A DNA stretch of 64,000 bases from DATDQA01 sp035292505 (GCA_035292505.1 DATDQA010000062.1:15613-79612); one strand, 5' to 3'; shown: positions 34,090 through 43,019, numbered from the stretch's first letter. Translations and numbers: made by a program. Notes: a model not told the origin generated them from the sequence alone.

Positions 34090-36093
34090 TCACTCTGCAG
34101 GCACTGGCACAGCCGAAATCCCATCACCTGTCACTGATTGCGAAGGCTCAGCATTGTTCCCCGTCACATCTTCCGGACGTAAGTGTGCCTGTGGTTCCTG
34201 GAATGGTCTCGGACCGATGAGTTTGATCACATCCGATTTCAATAATACTTCACGCTCGAGGAGTTCTTTGGCAAGGATATTCAGTTCTTCGTTGTGCACA
34301 TGCAATACTTCCTGCGCACGTTCATATTGCTGATCGATCATCTTGCGCACTTCATCATCGATGAGTTTCGCAGTTTCATCAGAATAGGGTTTTTGAAACT
34401 GATCCTGAGACATTCCATAGAAGGAGACGTTACCCACTTTGTCATTGAGTCCAAAGACTGCAACCATACTATATGCCATTTTGGTCACATGGTCGAGATC
34501 ACTTTGTGCGCCCGTAGAGATCTTGCCAAACGTGTTTTTCTCTGAGGCCCTTCCCGCGAGGGTCATGCACATCCTGTCGAGAAGTTGTTCTGTACGGGTG
34601 ATATATTCTTCCTTCGGGAGATACTGTGCATAGCCGAGTGTCCCGATGCCACGTGGCACAATGGTCACTTTGACGAGAGGGGATGCATGCTCAAGAAACC
34701 AACCGCAAATTGCATGACCTGCTTCGTGAAAGGCGATAATTTCTTTTTCTTCAGGAGAGATGAGCTTATTTTTCTTCTCCAGGCCTCCGATCACACGATC
34801 AAGCGCTGAATTGAAGTCATCCATGTCGACGGCCTTCTTATTGCGACGTGCTGCGATGAGAGCTGCTTCATTGCATACATTGGCGATATCTGCTCCGGCA
34901 AATCCGGGAGTCATCTCTGCCAGTGTCGCCGGATTCACATCTTCCCGAATCTTGATATTCTTGAGATGCACTTTAAAAATTGCTTCGCGACCTGTGAGAT
35001 CCGGTGCGTCGATACCGATCTGACGGTCGAAACGTCCCGGACGCAACAATGCAGTATCGAGTACATCAGGCCTGTTTGTCGCTGCCATGAGAATGACGCC
35101 TTTATCGGTACTGAAGCCATCCATTTCTACGAGCAGTTGATTGAGCGTATTTTCCCGTTCATCATTACCGCCCTGCCACACTCCTTTGCCACGCGCACGA
35201 CCGATGGCATCGATCTCATCAATAAAGACAATACATGGCGCTTTCTCACGTGCTTGTTTGAAGAGGTCTCGGACACGTGATGCACCCACACCCACAAACA
35301 TCTCGACGAAGTCAGAACCGGAAATAGAAAAGAACGGAACGGCAGCTTCACCTGCTACCGCTTTTGCTAACAGTGTTTTGCCTGTACCCGGTGCACCCAC
35401 AAGAAGGACGCCTTTCGGAATCTTTCCTCCAAGCGCAGTATACTTCTTCGGATTCTTGAGAAAGTCAACGACTTCCATCACTTCCTCTTTTGCTTCATCG
35501 AGTCCTGCGACATCTTCGAAGGTGATATTGACTTTCGTGCCCTTGTCAAAGAGCGTGGCTTTGGATTTGCCGATGTTGAAGATCTGTGCACCAGGACCTC
35601 CGCCTGAGCCACTCACTCTGCGCATGATAAACAGCCAGATGGCGATGATCAGGAAGATGGGAATGATCCATCCAAGAAGAGGACCCAGCCAGTTTTGCTT
35701 TTCAATATAGTTGGGATAGACGCGATATTCTTCAGGCACGGATGCATTGAGGAGATTGATATTCTGGTCGAAGGAGTCTTCGGGCCCGATATTAAAGGTA
35801 TAATGTGCCCTGCTTCGGGTAAAGTTTGTCTTGATTGCATCCTTATGAATTGGCTTACTCAGTCTATCCTTTTTGATATAGACCAGTGCATCTTTTTTGT
35901 TGATAATCTCGAGTTTTTCTACATCCCCTTCTTTGACAAATTCAGAGTACTGCTGCAGGTTGATGGTCTTGCGGTTGCTATCGGGCATGTAGATCAGGTT
36001 GAACCCGATCAGGATCAGGATAATGATGCCATAGATCCAATACGAATTGAAATTGAGTCTTGGCTTGCGCTCTGTATTTTGGTTTTCTTCCAT
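34090..36093 (-). CDS. ftsH: ATP-dependent zinc metalloprotease FtsH
   Basis: Membrane-anchored AAA+ protease of 667 residues that degrades membrane and regulatory proteins. Two membrane helices flank a periplasmic domain (about residues 14-150). The AAA domain has Walker A GAPGTGKTLLAKAVAGEA near residue 232, Walker B CIVFIDEIDAIGR near 292 and the second region of homology TNRPDVLDTALLRPGRFDR near 340. The zinc motif AFHEAGHAICG is near residue 455, with a distal Asp in later sequence. The C-terminal tail past the protease domain is rich in Pro and Glu. It follows rsfS by 62 bases on the same strand, a frequent arrangement in Bacteroidota. Confidence 0.97.
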   Translation of the reverse strand: MEENQNTERKPRLNFNSYWIYGIIILILIGFNLIYMPDSNRKTINLQQYSEFVKEGDVEKLEIINKKDALVYIKKDRLSKPIHKDAIKTNFTRSRAHYTFNIGPEDSFDQNINLLNASVPEEYRVYPNYIEKQNWLGPLLGWIIPIFLIIAIWLFIMRRVSGSGGGPGAQIFNIGKSKATLFDKGTKVNITFEDVAGLDEAKEEVMEVVDFLKNPKKYTALGGKIPKGVLLVGAPGTGKTLLAKAVAGEAAVPFFSISGSDFVEMFVGVGASRVRDLFKQAREKAPCIVFIDEIDAIGRARGKGVWQGGNDERENTLNQLLVEMDGFSTDKGVILMAATNRPDVLDTALLRPGRFDRQIGIDAPDLTGREAIFKVHLKNIKIREDVNPATLAEMTPGFAGADIANVCNEAALIAARRNKKAVDMDDFNSALDRVIGGLEKKNKLISPEEKEIIAFHEAGHAICGWFLEHASPLVKVTIVPRGIGTLGYAQYLPKEEYITRTEQLLDRMCMTLAGRASEKNTFGKISTGAQSDLDHVTKMAYSMVAVFGLNDKVGNVSFYGMSQDQFQKPYSDETAKLIDDEVRKMIDQQYERAQEVLHVHNEELNILAKELLEREVLLKSDVIKLIGPRPFQEPQAHLRPEDVTGNNAEPSQSVTGDGISAVPVPAE

Positions 36094-36155
36094 TCTTTAT
36101 GTCGGATCAGGTCGTTTTGTGTCACAAAAACAGTAAAAGCCCGAAAGGGTTCTGG

Positions 36156-36602
36156 TCACAGGTGTTCGTACTCTGTGATCTTCGCATCACTCCAGAGATC
36201 TTCCAATCCATAAAACTCCCGTGTTTCCCAATGGAAGATATGTACCACAGTCGAGAAATAATCAAGGCAGACCCATTTCGCATTGTGCAATCCTTCCAGA
36301 TGAGCCGGGCGCAGACCGGTTTCTTCTTTCACCCGCGCGTGAATGTTTTCTGCGATTGACCGGATCTGCGTACTTGACTCACCCTCACAAATGAGAAAGT
36401 ACTCGGTCGGGGCGTCATTCAGGGCACGCAGGTCGAGTTTCACGATGTGTTTTCCTTTGATATCTGTGATGCAGTCGATGACCAGATCATTGAGATCATC
36501 TATGGCACTGTGGATTTTTCGCGCTGCTGTCGCTCTTTTCAAATATTGTTTCTGTTTTGTTAGAATAAATTTCCCGTGCTGAATTTCCACGTGTTTTAAC
36601 AC
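36156..36602 (-). CDS. rsfS: Ribosome silencing factor RsfS
   Basis: RsfS/RsfA binds ribosomal protein L14 and blocks subunit joining under starvation. The 148-residue ORF has the family core from residue 27 onward: AIDDLNDLVIDCITDIKGKH, then LRALNDAPTEYFLICEG, STQIRSIAENIHARVKEETG and the conserved WVCLDYFSTVVHIFHWETREFYGLEDLW, of which WVCLDY and VHIFH are the clearest marks. The start is GTG at 36602, with another GTG at 36590; no ATG is available. The N-terminal 25 basic residues exceed the usual length. It is divergent from birA with about 125 bases between, and leads into ftsH. Confidence 0.92.
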   Translation of the reverse strand: MLKHVEIQHGKFILTKQKQYLKRATAARKIHSAIDDLNDLVIDCITDIKGKHIVKLDLRALNDAPTEYFLICEGESSTQIRSIAENIHARVKEETGLRPAHLEGLHNAKWVCLDYFSTVVHIFHWETREFYGLEDLWSDAKITEYEHL

Positions 36603-36727
36603 ATGGAGAAATTCCGGGAAATGCCATTATTACCTACTTTTCCTTTTGCGATCTACAAAATACGGCATTTTTGAGCACTTTGACAGACCGGTCAACCGGC
36701 AGGACAGGCTTGGAGGCAATCGGGACA

Positions 36728-37549
36728 GTGATCTATCACTTCCGGGTTCTTGACTCCACAAACACTTACGCCCTCAAACTGTTGTCGCAAATTCGACCAA
36801 AAGCGGGCACTCTCATCTCAGCAGATTATCAGACAACCGGGCGGGGACAGATGGGCAGGGATTGGCACAGTGCTCCCGGACTCAACCTCTGTTTGTCCTG
36901 CATTCTATATCCGGAGACAAATGCCCAGAATCAATTCGCGATCAGTATGGCGGTCGCTCTGGCTGTGAGGGATACCGTGGCTGACTTCATCAATCAGGAA
37001 CGAGTGAAAATCAAATGGCCAAACGACATTTATGTGGGCGACAAAAAGATCGCAGGAATCCTGATTCAGACCAGTATCCACGGGAATGTGATCATATATT
37101 GTGTGGCAGGGATTGGCCTGAATGTAAATGAAACCGATTTCCCTGCTGAACTGCCGAATCCGACTTCGTTGAAGCTGGAAACGACTGAGACCTTAGATCG
37201 AGACTTGCCTGACGGCAGTCAGGAATTGTCAATTCCTGAAGGTAGATTAAGCCTTGCCGGCAGGCAGGAAGGAATTGTCAATTCTTGGGATATCAATGCA
37301 GTTCAGGAGAGGCTTACTGAAAATCTCAGCAAGCGCCTCAATTTGCTTGGAAGTCCCGGGACACGGCTTCATGACGACTATCACAGCGCACTTTACCGGC
37401 GAGATATCCAGTCACACTTTAGAATTTTTCAAAATAAGTCTATTCAATCTGGTACAATTGAGAAAGTGGATGAACTGGGACGACTGATTATCCGATGGAA
37501 AAATGGAGAGATAAGATCGTATCAGCACCATGAGATCGAATACGTTTAA
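36728..37549 (+). CDS. birA: Biotin--[acetyl-CoA-carboxylase] ligase
   Basis: Joins biotin to the carboxyl carrier protein. I start it at GTG 36728, giving MIYHFRVLDSTNTYALKLL, which fits the family N-terminus; a TTG at 36671 would add 19 residues. Motifs are the biotinyl-AMP loop TTGRGQMGRDWHSAPG near residues 41-56, KIKWPNDIYVGDKKIAGILI near residues 95-114 and GIGLNVN near residue 128. It lacks the N-terminal DNA-binding domain, so it is a mono-functional class I ligase. A stretch of about 28 residues near residues 160-187 is encoded by a duplicated palindromic DNA element (37207-37290), unlike relatives, where the core leads straight into the C-terminal domain. It is divergent from rsfS. 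Confidence 0.93.
   Translation: MIYHFRVLDSTNTYALKLLSQIRPKAGTLISADYQTTGRGQMGRDWHSAPGLNLCLSCILYPETNAQNQFAISMAVALAVRDTVADFINQERVKIKWPNDIYVGDKKIAGILIQTSIHGNVIIYCVAGIGLNVNETDFPAELPNPTSLKLETTETLDRDLPDGSQELSIPEGRLSLAGRQEGIVNSWDINAVQERLTENLSKRLNLLGSPGTRLHDDYHSALYRRDIQSHFRIFQNKSIQSGTIEKVDELGRLIIRWKNGEIRSYQHHEIEYV
37207..37290 (+). repeat. Tandem palindromic element inside birA
   Basis: Two imperfect copies with 44-bp spacing, starting at 37207 (GCCTGACGGCAGTCAGG) and 37251 (GCCTTGCCGGCAGGCAGG). Each is followed by GAATTGTCAATTC, itself palindromic. The first half forms the hairpin CCTGAC-GGCA-GTCAGG. Both copies stay in frame with birA. Confidence 0.8.
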
Positions 37550-37589
37550 TACGCTTGGCTGTTTTCGGATGTCGGTTTCAGCTCTCAAC

Positions 37590-37700
37590 TTCGATTTCCT
37601 TGAGTTTGTGTTTAATTTTGTGTTTGTGTTTAATTTCTATTTTTATCAGATGCCACAATCTCACATGCTCTTTGCCCTATGCTCTTTGCTCTATACCCAT
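37590..37700. repeat. Hexameric (GTTTGT) and heptameric (TGCTCTT) arrays
   Basis: About 37608-37645 repeats GTTTAA, TTTTGT, GTTTGT in a 6-bp register. 37666-37700 is heptameric: TGCTCTT, TGCCCTA, TGCTCTT, TGCTCTA, TACCCAT. Confidence 0.75.
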
Positions 37701-37802
37701 CACCATCCCGGCACAATATAAATCCCGAGCAGTAGCTTCGATCAGATATTGAATTCGCACAGGCTGTACTCAGGTACATTGTACGTTACTTACTTTTCTT
37801 AA

Positions 37803-38101
37803 TTAACCTTTTCCTCCATATGATGGTCTACGCGAACTGTGAAACACTGCATAGACAACTACAATGTTTTCATTTTGATTGTACTGATAGAAAATAAGAT
37901 ATGGAAAACGTCTCACTACTCCCCTCCTAAAATGCGTGAAAATCTTCGCGTACACCTCAGGCATGCGTCCAATGACATGCAAGCAAGCATCAACACACGT
38001 AAGAAACTCTCACCCAAACCCGCTCTTTTTTCTTCATACCACTGGTAAGCCTCGGTCAAGTCTTTCTCCGCCTCAGGGGCGAGGATCAACTTAGCGTCCA
38101 T
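37803..38101 (-). pseudogene. ParE/RelE-type toxin, frameshifted
   Basis: The frame from ATG 38101 reads MDAKLILAPEAEKDLTEAY then QWYEEKRAGLGESFLR, a normal ParE-type N-terminus, but goes out of frame after residue 36 and stops at 37916. In another frame the rest of the domain continues (CVDACLHVIGRMPEVYAKI, then RRGVVRRFPYLIFYQYNQ and VYAVFHSSRRP) down to a TAA at 37803-37805. One missing base near 37992-37998 explains the break. The gene overlaps its antitoxin by 11 bases. If the shift is real the toxin is dead; a sequencing error would restore a full toxin of about 98 residues. Confidence 0.8.
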
Positions 38102-38324
38102 AACGAGCTCTGATGCGTTTTTTTACATCTGGCCATGGTACCCCTGACGATAGATCAAGTCTGAGCTTTTCTTTCCTTTTATTCAATTCATTTTTCTGCC
38201 ACTTAGGCAAGGGAATATCGTCAGGATTAGCAGCAAGATCATCCCATAAGTCCTCTACCAGTTGTAATTTCTCACTTGGACTCAAGTTGAAGAGATCGGA
38301 AATATTCTTCACACTATCATTCAT
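38091..38324 (-). CDS. Antitoxin of an addiction module (RelB/StbD-like, TIGR02574 type)
   Basis: A 77-residue protein. LSPSEKLQLVEDLWDDLAAN near residues 15-34 is the hallmark of the short addiction-module component family that pairs with ParE-type toxins. PLPKWQKNELNKRKEKLRLD and the WPDVKKRIRARYGR end are also typical. The acidic N-terminal half folds on DNA or as a dimer and the C-terminal half wraps the toxin. It is the first gene of the pair and overlaps the toxin gene start by 11 bases, the usual arrangement. The toxin partner carries a frameshift, so this antitoxin may be an orphan. Confidence 0.85.
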   Translation of the reverse strand: MNDSVKNISDLFNLSPSEKLQLVEDLWDDLAANPDDIPLPKWQKNELNKRKEKLRLDLSSGVPWPDVKKRIRARYGR

Positions 38325-38438
38325 AATTTACCCAAAGTTAACAAATGCAATCATGATCTTATTCAATTCTAAAGGTCAGTAATTATGAGAAAATCAGAGA
38401 ATTCGGAATGGCAATTAATTGCTCTATGCCCTTGCTTC

Positions 38439-41400
38439 CTACCAGCCCGGGACAAAATAAATTCCCAACAACAGTTTTGAATCTTTCTCCAACGGATAAG
38501 CGACATAGGGTTCGATGATCATTGCACCAAAGAGATTTAGACGCAATCCGAGACCTGTGCTCATTGCGATTTTTGGTTTGCGATAGATGGTTTCCAATTG
38601 TACTGATCCGTCGGGCTGAAAGCGCTGTATGACAATTGGTTCTCCGTCTTTGAAATGACTGAAATCATCGAATGCAACACCAACATCAAAGAACCATGAA
38701 AGATCTGAGTAAAAGAATCCTGACTTGATCAGAGACAACCGCTCCGGACCGGAAAATGGCAAGCGTACTTCCATACCGGTAACGGCGATCTTTGACCCGC
38801 TCAGTCTATATAGTTCTTCGGTGAGCTTTTCATTGAATGTGGCATTATTATCCGGATTACCCGCGCTGAGTCCCACCCGCTTGAAGATCTGGTTATAGTC
38901 ATACCCATGCACCAGTCCCTGGTAACCTAAGAGAATAGGATTAAAACTGTTCGCATCCGTTCCATAGCGTGCATGATGGGTCAACCGGAATGCCAGTGAC
39001 ACCGGCTTGAGATATTGATAGACGCGTCCATCCGCAGTATTACTCCAGAAATCATAACTCCCGAGATTTCGCGATACTTCCAGCCTGTACCGGTATCCGT
39101 TTAAGGGTGCGGTGACGCCAAATGATGACTTGTCTCCGACATAGGCTGTATTGATATTATAGTATGCTCCTTTCTTGACAACAAATCCACCAAGGATGAT
39201 TGCATCTTCCTCAATAGGTACCCTTTCGCGTGAACCCTGTGTATAAAACCTATATCCGAAATCATCCTCCACATAGAAATTCGGATACTGATCTTGTCTA
39301 TAGAACTGGTAGCTGATCCCCGCGCTTGCTTCCCATCTTGTCGCTTTAGAAAATGGAAGATGAATCAATAACGATGCTTGATCTTCAAAAATGCGAAGGA
39401 CATTTATGTCTTCGCGTAACACAGGAAGAAGCCCTCCATTAACCGGTATGGTATCGAAGCTATAGTCAACATATCCCGTACGATAAGGAATATGAGACAA
39501 CGATGCGCCCCATTGCAGCCTCCTTTTTGTGTTCAGGTATGTCACCGCACCCCCAAAGTCCAGGATGTCGCCATTCAATGCAAGCACTGTATACAATTGA
39601 TTATTACCAAGTACATCACTAAAGAGCATTTCTATACCTCCCGCTAATCCAGTCCGCGCGCCAAACGTACCTGAACTGACTCCAATGCCAGTACTTCCTC
39701 CGATATAATCCAACTTGAACCGGGGTTTGTAGCGCGCATCTGTGAATGATGTGGTATCGGCCTCTGGCAACCTGTCAAGGTTATCGAGATTGGTCTGTAT
39801 GACCTGCTGCGTCTGCAGTCCGACTACGGGTAACGTCGCTGCAGCAACATCAATTTCATTTTTTGAAACCGTCTTATTCAGCATATCTTCCTTGTCAGCC
39901 TGGTAGATCGTATAATTTCCTCTATAGAAATGCGAGTAGACGATCCGGTCTCTTGAGGTCGCCACAGACAGCGCAGGGGAATACGTCGTGATACCAGAAA
40001 CACCTGTGAGAAACTCTGTCATCTGCAGGACTTCTCCCGTTGCAACATTGTATTTATAAATATTCCTGAAGCCATCGCGATCTGAGAGGAAGTAAAGATT
40101 GCCTTCGTGGTCAAACGAGGGATTCAGATTGTCCGCACCCTGGAAGAGATCGATCTGTCCTGCTTTGCCGGTGGCGAGATTGAGCACGGCGAGATTCATC
40201 GTCCACTTTCCATGTGTGCGTCCATTGTCCATACTGAGTTTATCCGTTGCATAAGCGAGATGGGTACCTTCTGCATTAAAATTCGGCTGAATCTCCGAGT
40301 AGCGATCATTTGTCAGTTGAGTCACCTTATTGCTTTTCAGATCAATACTGTACAGGTCAGTCTGCCCTTCGACCAGTCCTGAAAACACAATCGTTTTCCC
40401 ATCGGGAGCCCATGCAGGATTGCTGATTGCAGGAACGCCTGGCACACGGATCGTGCGTTCGCTTTTACCTGTATCAACATCCTTTATGACAATGACATTC
40501 TGTCCTTTCTCAAATGCAATAAAAGCGAATTGTTTGCTATCGGGTGACCAGGTTCCTGAAGTTTCCAGGAAACTCAGATCATCGAGATGTCCGTCGCGTG
40601 TAAGGCTCGTGATGCGTTTTACGATTTTTCCTGTACGGGCATCTGCGAGAAAGAGATCAATACTGAAGAGATTTTTCTCCGAAAGAAATATCACCCAACG
40701 GCCATTCGGACTCATTGCCGGAGAAATATTCATCTCACCGGCATTTTCTTCTGAAATAATTTTCTTCCCGACACCCCGCTCCTTACCATCACTCAACATC
40801 GGTGTGTAGTATGTTTTGAGCGCTTCCCTGAAGGAGGTAAAGACATTCTCAGCGCTTGTATGAAAAATACTATCGGATGCAATTTCAAATCCATACTTCG
40901 CTGTCATTTCAAACAACGGTTCGATCACCTGGTCCCCATAAGCACCGCTTACAAATGCCCAGAAGGCCTGTCCCCATCGGTAAGGAAAGTATTTCGGATT
41001 GCGCATGTCCTTGAACGTGGGGATGTCATCATTGAGCACCGCATCGCGCATCCACATCGCTGTATGGGCATCATACCTGCCGATGGACATATACTCCGCA
41101 AGACCTTCAACCATCCATAGGGGAAGGTTAGCCATATTTCGTATTGAAGTAGAATCACCATAGATGATCATATTGTATTGAAAGGCGTGCACGAGTTCAT
41201 GACCCAGTACATGATGTGTCTGTTGATTGGTGAAGGTGAAGGGCAGGATGACCCGGTTCCGTAATCCTTCCGTCACACCGCCCGTGCCCGTACCGATCGC
41301 CCCATAGACGGCACTGGTCTGCTGAAAATCTGCGTGATTGTTATAAAATAATAGTGGATTTTTTGTAACCAGGGTGTCCCGGATGATGGCATTGTGGAGA

Positions 41401-41603
41401 TCATACCATTGTTCAGCTTGTTTCGCGATTTCTGTAATAAACGGGTCGTTGTCAGTGTAATAATAAATCTGGTACCTCGGAGTATTCAGGACGCGGAAGT
41501 CAAAATTCGTATAGCGGGGTTTGTTCTGGCCGAAGTATTGTGAGGATACTGTAAGGCTAAGTCCGGGCAATAATAAACTCAATAATAGCAATCTGGTTTT
41601 CAT
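38439..41603 (-). CDS. Exported protein with gluzincin-like, TolB-propeller and beta-barrel regions
   Basis: A 1054-residue exported protein with signal MKTRLLLLSLLLPGLSLTVSS. Residues 40-280 resemble a peptidase MA-like (gluzincin) domain, with HVLGHELVHAFQYNM (HExxH with aromatic follow-up) near residue 132 and EGLAEYMSIGRYD, whose Glu could be the third zinc ligand, near 167. Residues 300-610 are WD40-like PD40/TolB blades (MSPNGRWVIFLSEK, WSPDSKQFAFIA, WAPDGKTIVFSG). Residues 660-1054 are beta-strand repeats that resemble a surface-antigen/Omp85-like barrel and end in the aromatic residue W. The architecture implies an outer-membrane-anchored protease or assembly factor. The exact family is uncertain. 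Confidence 0.75.
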   Translation of the reverse strand: MKTRLLLLSLLLPGLSLTVSSQYFGQNKPRYTNFDFRVLNTPRYQIYYYTDNDPFITEIAKQAEQWYDLHNAIIRDTLVTKNPLLFYNNHADFQQTSAVYGAIGTGTGGVTEGLRNRVILPFTFTNQQTHHVLGHELVHAFQYNMIIYGDSTSIRNMANLPLWMVEGLAEYMSIGRYDAHTAMWMRDAVLNDDIPTFKDMRNPKYFPYRWGQAFWAFVSGAYGDQVIEPLFEMTAKYGFEIASDSIFHTSAENVFTSFREALKTYYTPMLSDGKERGVGKKIISEENAGEMNISPAMSPNGRWVIFLSEKNLFSIDLFLADARTGKIVKRITSLTRDGHLDDLSFLETSGTWSPDSKQFAFIAFEKGQNVIVIKDVDTGKSERTIRVPGVPAISNPAWAPDGKTIVFSGLVEGQTDLYSIDLKSNKVTQLTNDRYSEIQPNFNAEGTHLAYATDKLSMDNGRTHGKWTMNLAVLNLATGKAGQIDLFQGADNLNPSFDHEGNLYFLSDRDGFRNIYKYNVATGEVLQMTEFLTGVSGITTYSPALSVATSRDRIVYSHFYRGNYTIYQADKEDMLNKTVSKNEIDVAAATLPVVGLQTQQVIQTNLDNLDRLPEADTTSFTDARYKPRFKLDYIGGSTGIGVSSGTFGARTGLAGGIEMLFSDVLGNNQLYTVLALNGDILDFGGAVTYLNTKRRLQWGASLSHIPYRTGYVDYSFDTIPVNGGLLPVLREDINVLRIFEDQASLLIHLPFSKATRWEASAGISYQFYRQDQYPNFYVEDDFGYRFYTQGSRERVPIEEDAIILGGFVVKKGAYYNINTAYVGDKSSFGVTAPLNGYRYRLEVSRNLGSYDFWSNTADGRVYQYLKPVSLAFRLTHHARYGTDANSFNPILLGYQGLVHGYDYNQIFKRVGLSAGNPDNNATFNEKLTEELYRLSGSKIAVTGMEVRLPFSGPERLSLIKSGFFYSDLSWFFDVGVAFDDFSHFKDGEPIVIQRFQPDGSVQLETIYRKPKIAMSTGLGLRLNLFGAMIIEPYVAYPLEKDSKLLLGIYFVPGW

Positions 41604-41692
41604 AACTGGTTTTTTCTACCTCTTAAAACACACGTGCTTAAAAAAGTATTTTGATTAAATCGGGGATCAAAAGTTAAGTTTTATTTAAAAGA

Positions 41693-41727
41693 TATTGGCT
41701 TTTGGCTACTAGCTGTTTGCTTCAGCA
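41693..41727. repeat. Heptameric array TNTTGGC
   Basis: Five units in register: TATTGGC, TTTTGGC, TACTAGC, TGTTTGC, TTCAGCA. It ends 17 bases from the stop of the leftward AbiEii-like gene. Confidence 0.75.
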
Positions 41728-41743
41728 CTTTTTGTCGGAAATA

Positions 41744-42358
41744 TTACAATTTTCGGACTTCGTTGCGAATTGCTTCCTTCACCCGCGGCCAGGTCACCGA
41801 AGAGTCGAAGACAAGTGGATCCGCATCTTTTTCAGCGTCGTCGAAATAGGTGAGGCTTTTCCACACATGAAAGACTGTCATCTTATGAAACATCCGATCA
41901 TACCATTCCATCATTTCGTTAAGTCCAAATCTTTGTAGCAGAAAGAAGAGGTCATAAAAATCCTTTTTACGCCCCCTTCCGGTAATTGCATCAATTTTCA
42001 TAGGTGCGATGTCCCGCATATCTAATAATACCAATTCATCTACTCTCAGAAAAGGATGCGCAAATAGATATATGAATCTGATAAAGTCAAGTTTTACCCC
42101 CTCGGCCTCTACTATCAATGTACTTCCAGTCACCACTTGGGGTTCTTTCATCTCGAAGTCTTTACGCAACGTCTTATCCAACTCCTCTGCCTTGAATTCC
42201 TTGTTTGAAAAAAAATCCAGATCAATTGAATGTCTGTGCCCGATTTGTAATGCAAGATTTGTCCTACCGACTAACACAAAGTCGTTGAGGTAATTCTTAG
42301 CCATCAGGGATTTTAGTAGTCCCAATGTAGTAGGCCTGACTGCCGCATGATGTAGCAT
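41744..42358 (-). CDS. AbiEii/MenT-like nucleotidyltransferase toxin
   Basis: A 204-residue nucleotidyltransferase-fold protein of the AbiEii/AbiGii toxin family. FVLVGRTNLALQIGHRHSIDLDFFS near residues 27-51 (quoted in parts: VGRTNLAL and HSIDLDFF) is the active-site block; the acidic DLD pair and SxDLDFF are kept. The usual GGT glycine pair reads GRT and the following Ala reads Asn, so nucleotide binding may be altered. KLDFIRF supplies the next Asp-containing strand and AMKID-like MKIDAITGRGRKKDFYDLFFL the conserved helix. It overlaps the upstream DUF6922-like gene by 46 bases, which marks them as a toxin-antitoxin unit. Confidence 0.85.
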   Translation of the reverse strand: MLHHAAVRPTTLGLLKSLMAKNYLNDFVLVGRTNLALQIGHRHSIDLDFFSNKEFKAEELDKTLRKDFEMKEPQVVTGSTLIVEAEGVKLDFIRFIYLFAHPFLRVDELVLLDMRDIAPMKIDAITGRGRKKDFYDLFFLLQRFGLNEMMEWYDRMFHKMTVFHVWKSLTYFDDAEKDADPLVFDSSVTWPRVKEAIRNEVRKL

Positions 42359-42600
42359 CGCATCTCTTCTAATGGTATGTCGAAATAGACACTGGCAAAG
42401 TGCATAGGTCTCCTGTCCATGTATCTCAGATTCTTGACGATTTCTCTGATTTGTGCCTTCCCGTAGTATGCAAGGATTTCTCTGAAATCCTCAAGAGTAC
42501 CCATTTGCATCACCCGATCCACAATATACGGTGCATTGTAATCCCAATCAATCTTGTCATAGTCTGTATCCCAGAAGAGTGACCTGCGTAGATTCATCAT
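42313..42600 (-). CDS. Antitoxin-like protein, DUF6922 type
   Basis: A 95-residue protein that starts MMNLRRSLFWDTDYDKIDW and contains YIVDRVMQMGTLEDFREIL and EIVKNLRYMDRRPMHFASVYF. This pattern (LFWD, a YIxxRVLxxG helix, then a Tyr/Leu pair) is typical of the small partners that precede AbiEii-like toxins in Bacteroidota. It overlaps the toxin gene by 46 bases and is presumably the labile antitoxin, possibly DNA-binding. The repeated Met at the start leaves a one-codon uncertainty. Upstream is a 419-base repeat-rich gap. Confidence 0.75.
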   Translation of the reverse strand: MMNLRRSLFWDTDYDKIDWDYNAPYIVDRVMQMGTLEDFREILAYYGKAQIREIVKNLRYMDRRPMHFASVYFDIPLEEMRCYIMRQSGLLHWDY

Positions 42601-43019
42601 CGATTATTTTTGGCCTGTGAAGATAAGACTTGTAAAAGGCTATTGGCATTTCGCTTTTGGCCATTCGCTGTTGGCTGTTAGCTTAAACATTTTTGCCGAA
42701 ACACAGACTACATTCGTGACTCAATTTGTCTCCTTTTCACAGCGTCCGCCGTAGCCAATGGCGAAGATGGACATTCTCGCTTTCTCACCGTCTCACCATC
42801 TCACATTACCTGCCATCTTGTCGTATCATACATGCCAAAATAGCTATCTTGAGGCAATGGCTTGCTTTTTGATTTGCTTTTGATTAAACCGCCTTCGGGG
42901 CGGGAATACACTCCACTCCTCCTCAGTTGGCTAATAAAATACATTTGAGGAGGGATGCTTATTCTCCCTCGAATTCAGGCACAGGAATAAAATCCGCTTC
43001 TCAAAAAATTTAAACGAAA
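42601..43019. other. 419-base repeat-rich intergenic region before clpB
   Basis: Holds the heptameric array at 42634-42682, an octameric TCTCACC tract at 42775-42806, a GGGGCGGGAATACA motif near 42898 and A/T-rich sequence before the clpB start. No heat-shock CIRCE element or gene is visible. Confidence 0.65.
42634..42806. repeat. Heptameric (TNTTGGC) and octameric (TCTCACCG) arrays
   Basis: 42634-42682: AAAAGGC, TATTGGC, ATTTCGC, TTTTGGC, CATTCGC, TGTTGGC, TGTTAGC. 42775-42806: TCTCGCTT, TCTCACCG, TCTCACCA, TCTCACAT, the reverse complement of the GTGAGAAT units at 24213. Confidence 0.85.
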
